A stretch of DNA of 64,000 bases, taken from assembly GCF_000233695.2 (NCBI RefSeq), contig NZ_CM001488.1:3032279-3096278 (forward strand). The letters are read 5' to 3'. The notes under the pieces were generated by a model. The model saw only the letters and a program-made list of their open reading frames with translations, did no database searches and was not told where the DNA came from. This stretch comes from Desulfobacter postgatei 2ac9. GTDB taxonomy: Bacteria; Desulfobacterota; Desulfobacteria; Desulfobacterales; Desulfobacteraceae. Position 1 is the stretch's first letter, and each line of letters begins with the position of its first letter. Below are positions 7,798 through 18,197 of the stretch, piece after piece. The translations under genes were made by a program, and so were the position numbers.

Positions 7798-10700
7798 ATG
7801 AGCAGCCTTAACGCCATATTAAATACTGCGTCCAATGCCATTACGGCCTACCAGTCTGCCATCAGCGTGACGGGCCAGAATATTGCCAACGCAGATAATG
7901 ATGACTATAGCATCCAGTCTGTGGCGTTATCCACCACCCCCACGGTAACCTCGCGTGGCAATATTTATGGTACTGGGGTCATTGTTTCTTCGGTAGCCAG
8001 TTCCGTAAACCAGATTATTGAAAATTCGCTGAATTCTGAATTGTCCAACCAGGCCGCTTTAGAGGAAGCAAAGGTCTATATGTCAAGCATTGAAGATCTG
8101 TTTTCCGAAGACAGTGATGACAGCCTGAATACCCTTTTGGATGCCTACTGGTCTGCCTGGGAGGATTTGAGCAATAACCCGTCCGGTGAAACCGAACAAA
8201 GCACCGTGTATGATGCCGGCCTTGCCCTTACGGAACGTATCAATGCCATTGAAGAAGCCCTGTCTGATCTGCAGACCGATTTGAACAACGAAATTTCTTC
8301 CGCCGTTACCGAAGTTAACAGCATTGCCGATCAGATCGCAGCGTTAAACCTGGGCGTCATTAATGCCGAAAGTACGGGGGGGAATGCCAATGACCTTGCG
8401 GATAAACGAAACGCCCTGGTGGACGATCTTGGGGAACGCATTGATATTGATGTCACCGTTAAAGAAGACGGCTCCTACCTGATCATTTCCAGTGGCCTGC
8501 CGCTGGTGGAAGACGGCATTTCATACGATCTAAGCGTGAAACAGGGAAGTGTGTACTGGACCGGCAAATCCGGAAACACCTATGATATCACCGATGATAT
8601 CTCAGGCGGTGCCATTGCCGGATGGCTTGAGGTCAGGGATGTGGTCATTCCCGAAACCCAGGCTCAATTTGATGAACTTGCCACCAACCTGATCTGGACC
8701 CTGAATTATCAGCATTCCCAGGGGGCAGGGCAGACCTATTTTTCCGGTGCCCTGGAGGGGACTTACGAGGCCGGAGAGAGCGGGACTTTTGCCAGCCTGT
8801 ACTACGGGGATGAGATCGACTATACCAAGGATTTTTCCATGGTGATTCAGGATGCCACGGACACCACATCAAAATTCCAGACCGTAACCGTGGATATGGC
8901 CATCTCCACATCTGAAATCTCCAATTTGTCTGGAGAGGCTAACCGCATTTATGAGCTCACCGTTATCGATGAAGGGACCAAGACCGTTGTAGAGTCGAGC
9001 GGACCGCTTATGGGCAGTAGTGCTACAGGCATTTCCGGTGCTCTGGATAATGCAATGCCTGAACAGACCCTTACCATTACCAAGGGTTCTGATACCCAAA
9101 CCCTGGAAATTTCAGACAGCGGCTCCGGTGCCACCCGGTCCGCCGCCGACATTGCCGAAGCGCTTTCCAATATAGACGGCATAACTGCCTCTGCGTCCAC
9201 GACGTCTGCTTATTTTGATCTTTCCAAGATTTTATCGAATGACGGAGATCTCATTAAATTTAAACTGAATGTTGACGGGGTCGAGGCGACGGTCGAATTT
9301 ACTGTGGATTCTTTAGAAGCCACCCGTGCAGAACAGTTTGAAGACGCACTCAAAGCAGCTGCGCAATCCATCAATGAGAAAAACAAGAACACGGATCTGT
9401 TTGTAGACGTCACGTCCGGCGTCGCGCACATTGAAAGTGCGTCCGGTGCCACCATCGGAATCTGCGAATTTACTGCCGGAGGTACACTATCCGTTTCCCC
9501 GGATTCCAGCGGCGTCCCGGTTGACATAAACTCTTCCAATCTAAACGATGCCGTGGTAATAACCGGTTCCGTAACCATTACCATGGATCCGGGTATGAAA
9601 ATATCTGCCAAGAACAACGATCCAGCTATCGATCCAGATACTGATCTTTTCGGTGCCAAGGAACCAGATTGTGATACGTTGGATGAACCCGCAATTATTT
9701 ACTGGGAAATTTTGGACAGTAACGACCATTCCACCGGCGAGTCCGGATATGTCAAAATTGATGAATTCGGTGATTTTGATATCCTTGACAGCACAGCAGC
9801 ACCCTTATTCAGTTTTAACATTTCCCAAGGCACGCTTATCGCCGGAAACACCCTTCGAATCAATACCGATGAGACAGGGGCTGCCGATATTCTTCAAGGT
9901 TCGGTTACAGGAAACGCCGCAAGTGTCGATGATACTTATGAGTTTACGGTTACTTCCGGCGGCACCCTGCCGAAAAATAAAGACAATATTGTGATCCAAT
10001 GGACGTCTGAAACCGGTTCAGGTACCATTGAGCTTAAGGACGATAAGGATGAAGAACTCCGGATTACCGCGGACGTGGACGGCATGACCCTGACCTTTGA
10101 CGGCGGCACCCTTGTGAACGGCGATGTCTTTTATGTCACCACGGATGAAAATGGTAAAGCCGTGGCCGATGCCCATGGAAATGCCCTTCAGACCCTTGCG
10201 GACTGGCACTGGACCCTTGAATCATTTGCCGATGAGTTTAACCGAAGCGCTGGCGGTGTGACCGCTTCTGTCACTAAAAACAATACTGTTTTATTTGATA
10301 CCCATGATGACTATTGTGCCATTGAAAATGTAACCTGCCTAGGCAGTAACAACAGCAACATTGACGAAGAAAATTTTGAAATCACGGTGTTGAACTACAC
10401 CGCCCTGGAATTTGAGGCTGAAGGCCTTGAATTTGAAAGCACGGCTGGCAACTGGATCGTTAAGAACGACCCCACGAGCACCATCAAAATTATTCCGGTC
10501 GGCGGTCATGATGACGGGTTTCAGATTGATCTGGACGGGGACGATGTTGGTGATATTGAAATCACCTTTGAGCAGCCTGTTTCAGGTGACGGATATATCC
10601 GCATGGATTTGAAATCCAGGGATGCGGATGATCTCTCCTATGCCTTTGCAGGAAATGAAGACGGGGACAGCGGCGTTGCGGCAGCCCTTGGGGTGAATAC

Positions 10701-11166
10701 CTTTTTTACCGGTACGGACGCATCCACCATCAGTGTCAATGATGTGGTGTCCGATGGAGATCTCATGGCTTCAGGCATCCTGGATACTGAAACCTTCGAG
10801 CTTGCATCCAGTGACAACACCAATGCCCTGGCCATGGCTGAAACCCGTTACGACAGTCTGGACATGAAAGCGTATACATATACCAGGGGAGAGGGGGTCT
10901 CTGTCACGGTAACCGCCACCTCGCTGGATGATTACCAGGCATCCCTGGTCTCTACCATCGGGTCCACAGCGGCCGGAATTAATTCCGCTTTGGACTATTC
11001 CGAGACCCTGGTGTACCAGCTTACGGCGCAGCGGGATTCAATCTCCGCCGTATCCCTGGATGAAGAAATGATTAATCTGACAGCCCAGCAGCAGGCTTAT
11101 CTTGCAGCGGCCAAATTGCTGACAACAGTGCAGGAAATGTTCGACGCCCTGCTTGCAACGCGTTGA
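7798..11166 (+). CDS. flgK: Flagellar hook-associated protein FlgK (HAP1), very large
   Basis: FlgK joins hook and filament. Diagnostic N-terminal block ISVTGQNIANADNDDYS (about residues 22-38) and C-terminal block EEMINLTAQQQAYLAAAK (about residues 1090-1107). At 1122 residues it is about twice the usual length. The extra mass lies between about residues 330 and 950, a series of Thr/Ser/Asp-rich beta-type segments exposed on the outside. One (near residue 908) has the loop DLDGDDVGDIEITF. The reading frame is uninterrupted, so the size is not an artefact of a lost stop. It lies 35 bases after flgE. Confidence 0.94.
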   Translation: MSSLNAILNTASNAITAYQSAISVTGQNIANADNDDYSIQSVALSTTPTVTSRGNIYGTGVIVSSVASSVNQIIENSLNSELSNQAALEEAKVYMSSIEDLFSEDSDDSLNTLLDAYWSAWEDLSNNPSGETEQSTVYDAGLALTERINAIEEALSDLQTDLNNEISSAVTEVNSIADQIAALNLGVINAESTGGNANDLADKRNALVDDLGERIDIDVTVKEDGSYLIISSGLPLVEDGISYDLSVKQGSVYWTGKSGNTYDITDDISGGAIAGWLEVRDVVIPETQAQFDELATNLIWTLNYQHSQGAGQTYFSGALEGTYEAGESGTFASLYYGDEIDYTKDFSMVIQDATDTTSKFQTVTVDMAISTSEISNLSGEANRIYELTVIDEGTKTVVESSGPLMGSSATGISGALDNAMPEQTLTITKGSDTQTLEISDSGSGATRSAADIAEALSNIDGITASASTTSAYFDLSKILSNDGDLIKFKLNVDGVEATVEFTVDSLEATRAEQFEDALKAAAQSINEKNKNTDLFVDVTSGVAHIESASGATIGICEFTAGGTLSVSPDSSGVPVDINSSNLNDAVVITGSVTITMDPGMKISAKNNDPAIDPDTDLFGAKEPDCDTLDEPAIIYWEILDSNDHSTGESGYVKIDEFGDFDILDSTAAPLFSFNISQGTLIAGNTLRINTDETGAADILQGSVTGNAASVDDTYEFTVTSGGTLPKNKDNIVIQWTSETGSGTIELKDDKDEELRITADVDGMTLTFDGGTLVNGDVFYVTTDENGKAVADAHGNALQTLADWHWTLESFADEFNRSAGGVTASVTKNNTVLFDTHDDYCAIENVTCLGSNNSNIDEENFEITVLNYTALEFEAEGLEFESTAGNWIVKNDPTSTIKIIPVGGHDDGFQIDLDGDDVGDIEITFEQPVSGDGYIRMDLKSRDADDLSYAFAGNEDGDSGVAAALGVNTFFTGTDASTISVNDVVSDGDLMASGILDTETFELASSDNTNALAMAETRYDSLDMKAYTYTRGEGVSVTVTATSLDDYQASLVSTIGSTAAGINSALDYSETLVYQLTAQRDSISAVSLDEEMINLTAQQQAYLAAAKLLTTVQEMFDALLATR

Positions 11167-11200
11167 TTTTTGAAACATTTTATCTTATAGGAGGTCTGCC

Positions 11201-13171
11201 ATGAGAGTCGCAACCATAAGCATATACAAACAGGCCACATACCAGCTTGGACGGCTCACCTCTGATTTAAACGAGGCCAATGAAGTTGTCTCCACGAATT
11301 TAAAAATCAGTTCTGCATCTGATGATCCATCGGGTATGAAGCAGGTGGTGACCATCAATTCCGACCTGGCCGCATTGGAGCAGTATCAGGTGAATGTGGA
11401 CCAGGCCCAGAACGTGCTTACCACGGCTGAAACCGCCCTTGACTCCATGGCTGATCAGTTGTCTGAAATGAAGCTGTTATGCTCGGCTTTGACCAATGCG
11501 TCCGCTTCTTATCAGGAGCGCGCCAACGCTGCCGAGAGCATGCAGGGTTATCTTGATGGCCTTCTGGACCTTGCCAATACTGACGCCTATGGCGGATATG
11601 TGTTTGGTGGTGACAATAACCGGACAACCCCTTTTACCTATGATGATGATGACAACCCCACCAGGGTAACCTACAACGGCAGCAGTGACCCGGTAAATAT
11701 CAGCACATCCAGGAACACTAACATATCCCTGGACTGTTGTGGTTCTGACCTTTTTTATGAAGATGAGATCATAGTCGATGCCACCAATAATAAAATTGTT
11801 TTCACCGAAGACCGCGGCACAGGTGACGATATCACTATTGAGGCAACCATTACCAGCGGCACCTACAGCAAGGAAGAACTTGCCGCTATTGTTGAAGATA
11901 CCCTGAACCAAGCTAGTAAAGGTGTTGTTTACGAGGTGGAATATGATGGCGACACAAATACTTTTTCCATTGGCACCGACGGCAGCAATGACAAGCCCTT
12001 AAGCGTCACCTTTGAAGCGATTCAGACGGAAACGGTCAGGATTTCCAATTTTGAATCAAGTGCCGGGAAGTTCAAGGATGCGGAATTTGAAATTGTTAAT
12101 CCAACGGCCCTGACCGAATATACCCCGGAACCCGAGGGTACGAAACCGTTGACATTCACCTACAGCGAAGAAGACGGCACCTGGGAAGTGTCCAACGATC
12201 CCGGATACGGACTGCCTTCCGAGATTAAAGCCACGGGTAATACCCTGGAAATTGACCTGGATGGTGACGAGGAATCAGACATTACTGTAAATTTGAATGG
12301 TGCGCCTGAAGATGAGGATACCGTCTCTTTTGATATCGTGGAAGGTTATGAAGACGCAAGTATTCTGCCGGATTTAGGGTTTAAAAGCGAAACTGTGATT
12401 CTTGAAACGGTTACCAGTGATTTCCCGGTGTCCGGAAAGTTCTCCGTGCCTACAGGTCTCTCCGTGTTTCAAGATCAGAATGATAGGATTGATTTCACCG
12501 AAACCCTTCTGGACGCAGGCGGCACCTCGGTTCAACTGACTGCCGTTATAAAGGCTGGCACTTACTCGGATCCTGACTCCTATGCTGAAGCTGTGGAGGA
12601 AGCCCTTGAATCTGCCTCGGCTGAAAACGGCAACCGGGTCAATTATTCGGTGGTCTATGACGAAGCAACCGACTCCTTCACCCTCAGCGAGAATACAAAA
12701 ACCGGTCGGCAGCTTGAATCCTTTGACCTGCTGTTTTCTTCGGGTACGAATGCCGACGCAAGTACTGCTGCCGACGATCTTGGCTTTAAGGCCGACAAGG
12801 ATGTCTCTTCCGCCCCCCAGAAAGGAAAAGAAGCCACCTGGAGTATATGGGATACGATGTTTGATCTCAAAGAGGCACTGGAAAATGATGATGTGGACGG
12901 CATTCAGCGGGCCATGAGTCGGCTGGACAATCATTATGAAAGTCTCACATCAAGCATCTCAACTGTGGGTAGGATTTACGGTAGCACAACCACCACCGAA
13001 GCCACCATCTCGAATTCGGATTTGACACTGACCACCCGGCGCTCCACGGTCCGGGATGCAGATATCGTGGAAGCCATTATGGATCTTAAATCTGCCCAGA
13101 CCGTTTATCAAGCGGCGTTGAGTTCGACATCTTCGGTTATGGGGTTAAGTCTGGTGGATTACATGTCCTAA
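11201..13171 (+). CDS. flgL: Flagellar hook-associated protein FlgL (HAP3), extended
   Basis: FlgL is the second junction protein, flagellin-like in its ends. The N-terminal block contains NLKISSASDDPSGM (about residues 31-44); the C-terminal helix ends TVYQAALSSTSSVMGLSLVDY. FlgL is commonly 300-420 aa; this is 656. The middle holds two copies of a similar module: residues about 190-273 and about 425-527, each with I-x-F-T-E, a G-T-Y-S turn, a helix E-D/E-x-L-x-x-A-S and a Y-x-V-x-Y-D strand. Between them lies an Asp-rich loop IDLDGDEESDITVNL near residue 349. Its stop codon overlaps the 3' end of the convergent gene at 13168. Confidence 0.93.
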   Translation: MRVATISIYKQATYQLGRLTSDLNEANEVVSTNLKISSASDDPSGMKQVVTINSDLAALEQYQVNVDQAQNVLTTAETALDSMADQLSEMKLLCSALTNASASYQERANAAESMQGYLDGLLDLANTDAYGGYVFGGDNNRTTPFTYDDDDNPTRVTYNGSSDPVNISTSRNTNISLDCCGSDLFYEDEIIVDATNNKIVFTEDRGTGDDITIEATITSGTYSKEELAAIVEDTLNQASKGVVYEVEYDGDTNTFSIGTDGSNDKPLSVTFEAIQTETVRISNFESSAGKFKDAEFEIVNPTALTEYTPEPEGTKPLTFTYSEEDGTWEVSNDPGYGLPSEIKATGNTLEIDLDGDEESDITVNLNGAPEDEDTVSFDIVEGYEDASILPDLGFKSETVILETVTSDFPVSGKFSVPTGLSVFQDQNDRIDFTETLLDAGGTSVQLTAVIKAGTYSDPDSYAEAVEEALESASAENGNRVNYSVVYDEATDSFTLSENTKTGRQLESFDLLFSSGTNADASTAADDLGFKADKDVSSAPQKGKEATWSIWDTMFDLKEALENDDVDGIQRAMSRLDNHYESLTSSISTVGRIYGSTTTTEATISNSDLTLTTRRSTVRDADIVEAIMDLKSAQTVYQAALSSTSSVMGLSLVDYMS

Positions 13172-13812
13172 AACAGATATTTCCAGACTTTCCAGCCGAC
13201 CTTTTCTTCCTGTTGCCATCCTGTGGGTATCTGCATAAGGTTTTCCGGATTCTGATTTTTAAACTCATTGAGTTTTTTCTGCTTTTCCTGTTCCATCTGT
13301 TCCCAGGTGACGGTTGTACGGTTGAATACTTTATGGTTTATGGCGGCGGCTATGCGGTCCACCTTTTGGATCAGGTCGTCACTGTTCTTGGATTGTTCAA
13401 AAAAAGCCATGTACTGTTTTTCAGTGGTGTCAAATACCTTGGCATCAATGCTGAAAGCACCTGCAAGGCTGGTGATGGTGCCGTGAATCACATATCTGGA
13501 GTCGGTTTTCCGGGCAGTTTCATGAACCAGTTGACTGCCGGAAAGTTTTTTTAAACCGGCCTCAAGGGATGCCATCTTTTGAGGCGGCACAACAACGACT
13601 TTTCCAGGGCTGGTGAGCCTGGAATAGAGCATGGTTGAGATGCCTTTTTTAAGGTAGTCCAGATTCTTATTCTTATCGGCATTGATGTCAAAGGAAAGGA
13701 CTGCAAGGGTTTCAGGGGTGCCGGCAAAGGCCGTATATGGAAAGATCAATCCGCCAAGGATGAAGACGGACAGAATTGCTTTCACAAAAGCGCGTGGTTT
13801 TTTCATTTGCAT
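13168..13812 (-). CDS. Secreted TolB-N/FlgO-like protein of unknown function
   Basis: 214 residues with a clear signal peptide (basic start, hydrophobic core, cleavage near AFA-GT at residue 30). The mature part begins LAVLSFDINADKNKN, continues with a possible helix ending in LYSRLTSPGKVVVVPP and has a Y-V-I-H-G-T-I segment. That order (strand, helix, L-x-x-x-G-K-V-x-V-V) is typical of TolB N-terminal-like/FlgO/CsgG-type periplasmic domains. The C-terminus is basic and Gln/Lys-rich. It is transcribed away from gatB's 3' end with a 6-base gap and may be co-transcribed with it. No specific role can be assigned. Confidence 0.7.
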   Translation of the reverse strand: MQMKKPRAFVKAILSVFILGGLIFPYTAFAGTPETLAVLSFDINADKNKNLDYLKKGISTMLYSRLTSPGKVVVVPPQKMASLEAGLKKLSGSQLVHETARKTDSRYVIHGTITSLAGAFSIDAKVFDTTEKQYMAFFEQSKNSDDLIQKVDRIAAAINHKVFNRTTVTWEQMEQEKQKKLNEFKNQNPENLMQIPTGWQQEEKVGWKVWKYLF

Positions 13813-13818
13813 TTGCCT

Positions 13819-15243
13819 TTACAGTTTTGATTTGAGCATGGGCGTGACCACTTTGGGGTCTGCCTTGCCCCGGGTTTTTTTCATGACCTGACCCATGAAA
13901 AAGCTGAACAGCTTGGTTTTTCCGTCCCTGTAAGCTTTTGCCTCTTCAGGGTTTTCCTTGATGATTTCATCCACCATTGCTTCAAGTTCGCCCTGGTCTG
14001 ATACCTGTTCAAGACCTTTTTCTTTGACTATGGCTTCAGGATCTTTACCGGTTTCCACCATTTCTTCAAAAACGGTTTTGGCGGCATTGGCATTGATTCG
14101 GGAGGATTCCAGCAGTCCAAGAAGCTTTGAAAAAGCATGGGCTGATACGGGTGAATCACAGATCTCAATCCCCTTGGCATTCAGCATGCCCATGAGTGTG
14201 GTCATGGTCCAGTTGGCCGCCTGTTTGATGTTTTTCAACGGCTTAATGGTCTCTTCAAAAAAGTTGGCCATGTCCAGGCCGGCTGTTAACACACCGGCAT
14301 CATATTCAGACAGGCTGTACTCTTGAATAAAGCGCTGCTTTTTTTCATCCGGCAGTTCGGGCATACCGGCGCGGACTGTCTGGATCCAGGCATCATCAAC
14401 GATCAGCGGCACAAGGTCAGGATCCGGGAAATATCTGTAATCATGGGCCTCTTCCTTGCCCCGCATGGATGCGGTGCGGTTTTTGGCCGGATCCCACAGA
14501 CGGGTCTCCTGGATGACTTGTCCGCCCTCTTCGAGCACACACGTCTGACGCTGAATTTCGTAGAGGATAGCCTTTTCTACGTTTTTAAAGGAGTTTAGAT
14601 TTTTAAGCTCGGTGCGGGTGCCCAATTTCTCCTGACCTATGGGCCGCAGGGAGATATTGGCATCGCATCTGAATGAGCCTTCTTCCATGTTCCCGTCACA
14701 TACGTCAATGTACTTTAAAATGGTATGCAGTTTTCTCAAGTATGCGCCGGCCTGGGCAGCGGTGCGAAGGTCGGGTTCGCTGACAATTTCAATAAGGGGA
14801 ACCCCTGTCCTGTTCAGGTCCACCATGCTTTTTCCCCGCAGGGGATCGTGGATCAGTTTTCCGGCATCTTCCTCCATGTGAATGCGGGTGATGCCGATGC
14901 GTTTTTCCTTGGCATCCACTTCAATATCCAGAAAGCCGTGTTCGGCAATGGGCTTTGCATACTGGGAGATCTGGTAACCCTTGGGAAGATCGGGATAAAA
15001 ATAGTTTTTTCTGTCAAACCGGCTTTCCCGGTTGATGGTGCAGTTGGTGGCAAGGCCGGCTTTGATTGCAAAGGTAACCGCCTGTTTATTCAGTACCGGT
15101 AAAACCCCCGGCATGCCTGTGCATACCGGGCAGGTATTGGCGTTGGGGGACTTGCCAAAGGCGGTTGAGCAGTTGCAGAAGATTTTAGTTTTAGTTTTGA
15201 GTTGGGCGTGGACCTCTAGTCCGATAACAGGTTCAAATGCCAT
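13819..15243 (-). CDS. gatB: Asp-tRNA(Asn)/Glu-tRNA(Gln) amidotransferase subunit B
   Basis: GatB, with GatA and GatC, converts misacylated Glu-tRNA(Gln) or Asp-tRNA(Asn) to the cognate amide form. GLEVHAQL is near the N-terminus, followed by [15 protein letters not shown] and [15 protein letters not shown], with the helical GatB/YqeY tRNA-binding tail at the end ([20 protein letters not shown]). I place the start at the ATG at 15243 ([11 protein letters not shown]) because an AAAGGA site precedes it; an in-frame start 15 codons upstream would add a non-conserved leader. Length 474 aa is normal. gatA and gatC are not in the window. Confidence 0.95.
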   Translation of the reverse strand: MAFEPVIGLEVHAQLKTKTKIFCNCSTAFGKSPNANTCPVCTGMPGVLPVLNKQAVTFAIKAGLATNCTINRESRFDRKNYFYPDLPKGYQISQYAKPIAEHGFLDIEVDAKEKRIGITRIHMEEDAGKLIHDPLRGKSMVDLNRTGVPLIEIVSEPDLRTAAQAGAYLRKLHTILKYIDVCDGNMEEGSFRCDANISLRPIGQEKLGTRTELKNLNSFKNVEKAILYEIQRQTCVLEEGGQVIQETRLWDPAKNRTASMRGKEEAHDYRYFPDPDLVPLIVDDAWIQTVRAGMPELPDEKKQRFIQEYSLSEYDAGVLTAGLDMANFFEETIKPLKNIKQAANWTMTTLMGMLNAKGIEICDSPVSAHAFSKLLGLLESSRINANAAKTVFEEMVETGKDPEAIVKEKGLEQVSDQGELEAMVDEIIKENPEEAKAYRDGKTKLFSFFMGQVMKKTRGKADPKVVTPMLKSKL

Positions 15244-15324
15244 GTGATGTCTGGTTCCTTTGAGTGCCCGGTGCATGAAGCGGTCCATGCCCGGGGTTGA
15301 GTTCTTACCAGCCTTCCTTTATAA

Positions 15325-15348
15325 CCTTGATATTTTTAATTATCAAGG
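15325..15348. other. Hairpin between gatB and DUF2065 gene
   Basis: CCTTGATA (15325-15332) and TATCAAGG (15341-15348) form a perfect 8-base-pair stem with an 8-base AT loop in the divergent promoter region. There is no T-run, so it is not a simple terminator; it could be an operator. Confidence 0.4.
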
Positions 15349-15384
15349 GTACCTCTAATAAAAGAACAAAAGGAAATTATTTGA

Positions 15385-15576
15385 ATGAAATTTTTTTTCT
15401 GTGTGATGGGCATGGTCATGATTGTCGAAGGGCTGCCCTATTTCATCTCACCGCATAAGATGCGGCAGATGGTAACGATGATCCTGCAAATGCCCGAAGG
15501 CACCTTGAGGCGGTTTGGCTTTTTTATGATGCTGGCGGGCCTGGTGGTTATCTATCTTGCCATGGAGGCCGGTTGA
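15385..15576 (+). CDS. Small membrane protein, DUF2065 family
   Basis: 63 residues with two hydrophobic segments: residues 1-20 with the motif EGLPYFISP right after, and residues about 44-60 with LRRFGFFMMLAGLVVIY. The E-G-x-x-Y-x-x-x-P pattern and two-helix build are those of DUF2065 (YjeT-like) proteins, often found beside hflK/hflC or other housekeeping genes. Function unknown. The stop codon overlaps the start of queA (TGATG), suggesting translational coupling. Confidence 0.85.
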   Translation: MKFFFCVMGMVMIVEGLPYFISPHKMRQMVTMILQMPEGTLRRFGFFMMLAGLVVIYLAMEAG

Positions 15577-16667
15577 TGTACAATCTGTCTGATTACCGCT
15601 ATAATCTGCCCGAATCCCTGATCGCCCAGACACCGTGTGAACACAGAAGTCTGTCCCGTCTCATGCACCTGGACCGCAGGAGCCATGACATCAGCCATCG
15701 CAGGTTTCTTGATATCGCTGATCTGCTGCGCCCGGGTGATTTGCTGGTGGTTAATGACACCCGGGTCGTGCCGGCAAGGCTTTTGGGCCATAAACCCACG
15801 GGGGGGCGTGTAGAGGTTCTCATTATTGATTATGCTGCCGGCATGAAACACCTGGCCGATACAGGACGGTTCCAGTGTGACTGCCTGATCAGGGCGTCAC
15901 GCAGGCCGGAACCCGGCACGGTGCTTGAATTGGGACAGGATATTACGGCTACCGTGATTGAACACCGGGACCGGATCTCTGTGGTCTGTTTTAACGGGGG
16001 CAATGATTTTTTATTCCGGTTGAAAAAATCAGGTAAAATGCCTTTGCCGCCCTATATTAAACGGGATCAGAATCCGGGGCAGGGGGCAGGCACACCGGCG
16101 CAAATGGATGAGCAAAAAGACCGGCAGGATTACCAGACGGTTTATGCAACCGCCGAGGGGGCTGTGGCCGCGCCCACGGCCGGGCTTCATTTTACGGAAG
16201 ATTTGCTTGCAGCACTTTCTGCCAAGGGTGTGGACGTGGTTCGGATTACCCTGCATGTGGGATATGGCACCTTTGTACCGGTGCGGGTAAAGGATATCCG
16301 GGATCATCAGATTCACTCGGAATATTTTATTGTAGATGAGCAGGCTGCTGAAAAAATTAACCGGGCCCGTGGGGCCGGTTGCAGGGTGATTGCCGTGGGC
16401 ACCACCGCTGTCCGGACCCTGGAGTTCTGTACTGACGCTTGCGGCAGGATTTCGGCCGGTCAGGGTCGGTGCGACCTGTTTATCTATCCAGGCTACCGGT
16501 TTAAATGCGTGGATGCCATTATCACCAATTTCCACTTGCCTGAATCCACGCTGCTCATGCTGATTTCCGCCTTTTATGACCGGGAACGGATTCTGGATGC
16601 TTACAAGGTCGCCGTGGATGAAAAATATCGGTTTTTCAGTTATGGTGATGCCATGTTTATAGAGTGA
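15576..16667 (+). CDS. queA: tRNA preQ1(34) S-adenosylmethionine ribosyltransferase-isomerase
   Basis: QueA transfers and isomerises the ribosyl moiety of AdoMet onto preQ1-tRNA to make epoxyqueuosine. The family start (YNLPESLIAQTP), the block VNDTRVVPARLLG, the central AAPTAGLHFTEDLL and the C-terminal FHLPESTLLMLISAF are all present. The ATG at 15576 follows TGGAGG and overlaps the previous stop; a TTG one codon earlier is also in frame. 363 aa is normal. tgt follows 9 bases downstream, the usual pairing. Confidence 0.96.
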   Translation: MYNLSDYRYNLPESLIAQTPCEHRSLSRLMHLDRRSHDISHRRFLDIADLLRPGDLLVVNDTRVVPARLLGHKPTGGRVEVLIIDYAAGMKHLADTGRFQCDCLIRASRRPEPGTVLELGQDITATVIEHRDRISVVCFNGGNDFLFRLKKSGKMPLPPYIKRDQNPGQGAGTPAQMDEQKDRQDYQTVYATAEGAVAAPTAGLHFTEDLLAALSAKGVDVVRITLHVGYGTFVPVRVKDIRDHQIHSEYFIVDEQAAEKINRARGAGCRVIAVGTTAVRTLEFCTDACGRISAGQGRCDLFIYPGYRFKCVDAIITNFHLPESTLLMLISAFYDRERILDAYKVAVDEKYRFFSYGDAMFIE

Positions 16668-16673
16668 AAATAA

Positions 16674-17807
<1,134 letters not shown>

Positions 17808-17809
17808 GT

Positions 17810-18175
17810 ATGCATGAGATGGGTATTGCCCAGCAACTGGTAACCATCGCCCTGGATGCCATTCCCGATGACATTGAAAATCCCAGGGTGGAAAAAATGA
17901 ATTTAAGGATCGGCAAACTGGCTGCCGTGGTGGCACACAGCCTCTCCTTTTGCCTGGAGGTCATCACCAGGAACACACCTCTTGAAGGGGCTGAGCTGAT
18001 AATCGACGAGGTGCCGGTGTGTCTGCACTGTGAAAGTTGTAACCATGAATGGCAGACCGATACCCCGGCCTTTGGGTGTCCTGCATGCAAAAACGGGCAG
18101 GTGACCATGATTTCGGGACGGGAGATTGAGATCTCATCCATAGAGCTGGCAGACGATCAGACGATTGAGAAATAA
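17810..18175 (+). CDS. hypA: Hydrogenase nickel incorporation protein HypA
   Basis: HypA delivers nickel to [NiFe]-hydrogenase precursors together with HypB. It begins M-H-E-M-G-I-A, where the N-terminal amine and His2 bind nickel. The zinc site is formed by Cys pairs in CLHCESC and CPAC (residues about 66-95). It starts 2 bases after tgt and is 22 bases before hypB, so the whole queA-hypB run may be one transcript. Confidence 0.95.
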   Translation: MHEMGIAQQLVTIALDAIPDDIENPRVEKMNLRIGKLAAVVAHSLSFCLEVITRNTPLEGAELIIDEVPVCLHCESCNHEWQTDTPAFGCPACKNGQVTMISGREIEISSIELADDQTIEK

Positions 18176-18197
18176 TAAAAAAATTGAGAGATAACCC

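Noticed and set aside
12374..12934. A 186-codon antisense frame within flgL
   Set aside because: Lies in the repetitive Asp/Thr-rich part of flgL; composition is the complement of that bias.
15244..15288. Longer gatB N-terminus starting at 15288
   Set aside because: The extra 15 residues are not conserved in character and the ATG at 15243 has its own ribosome binding site.
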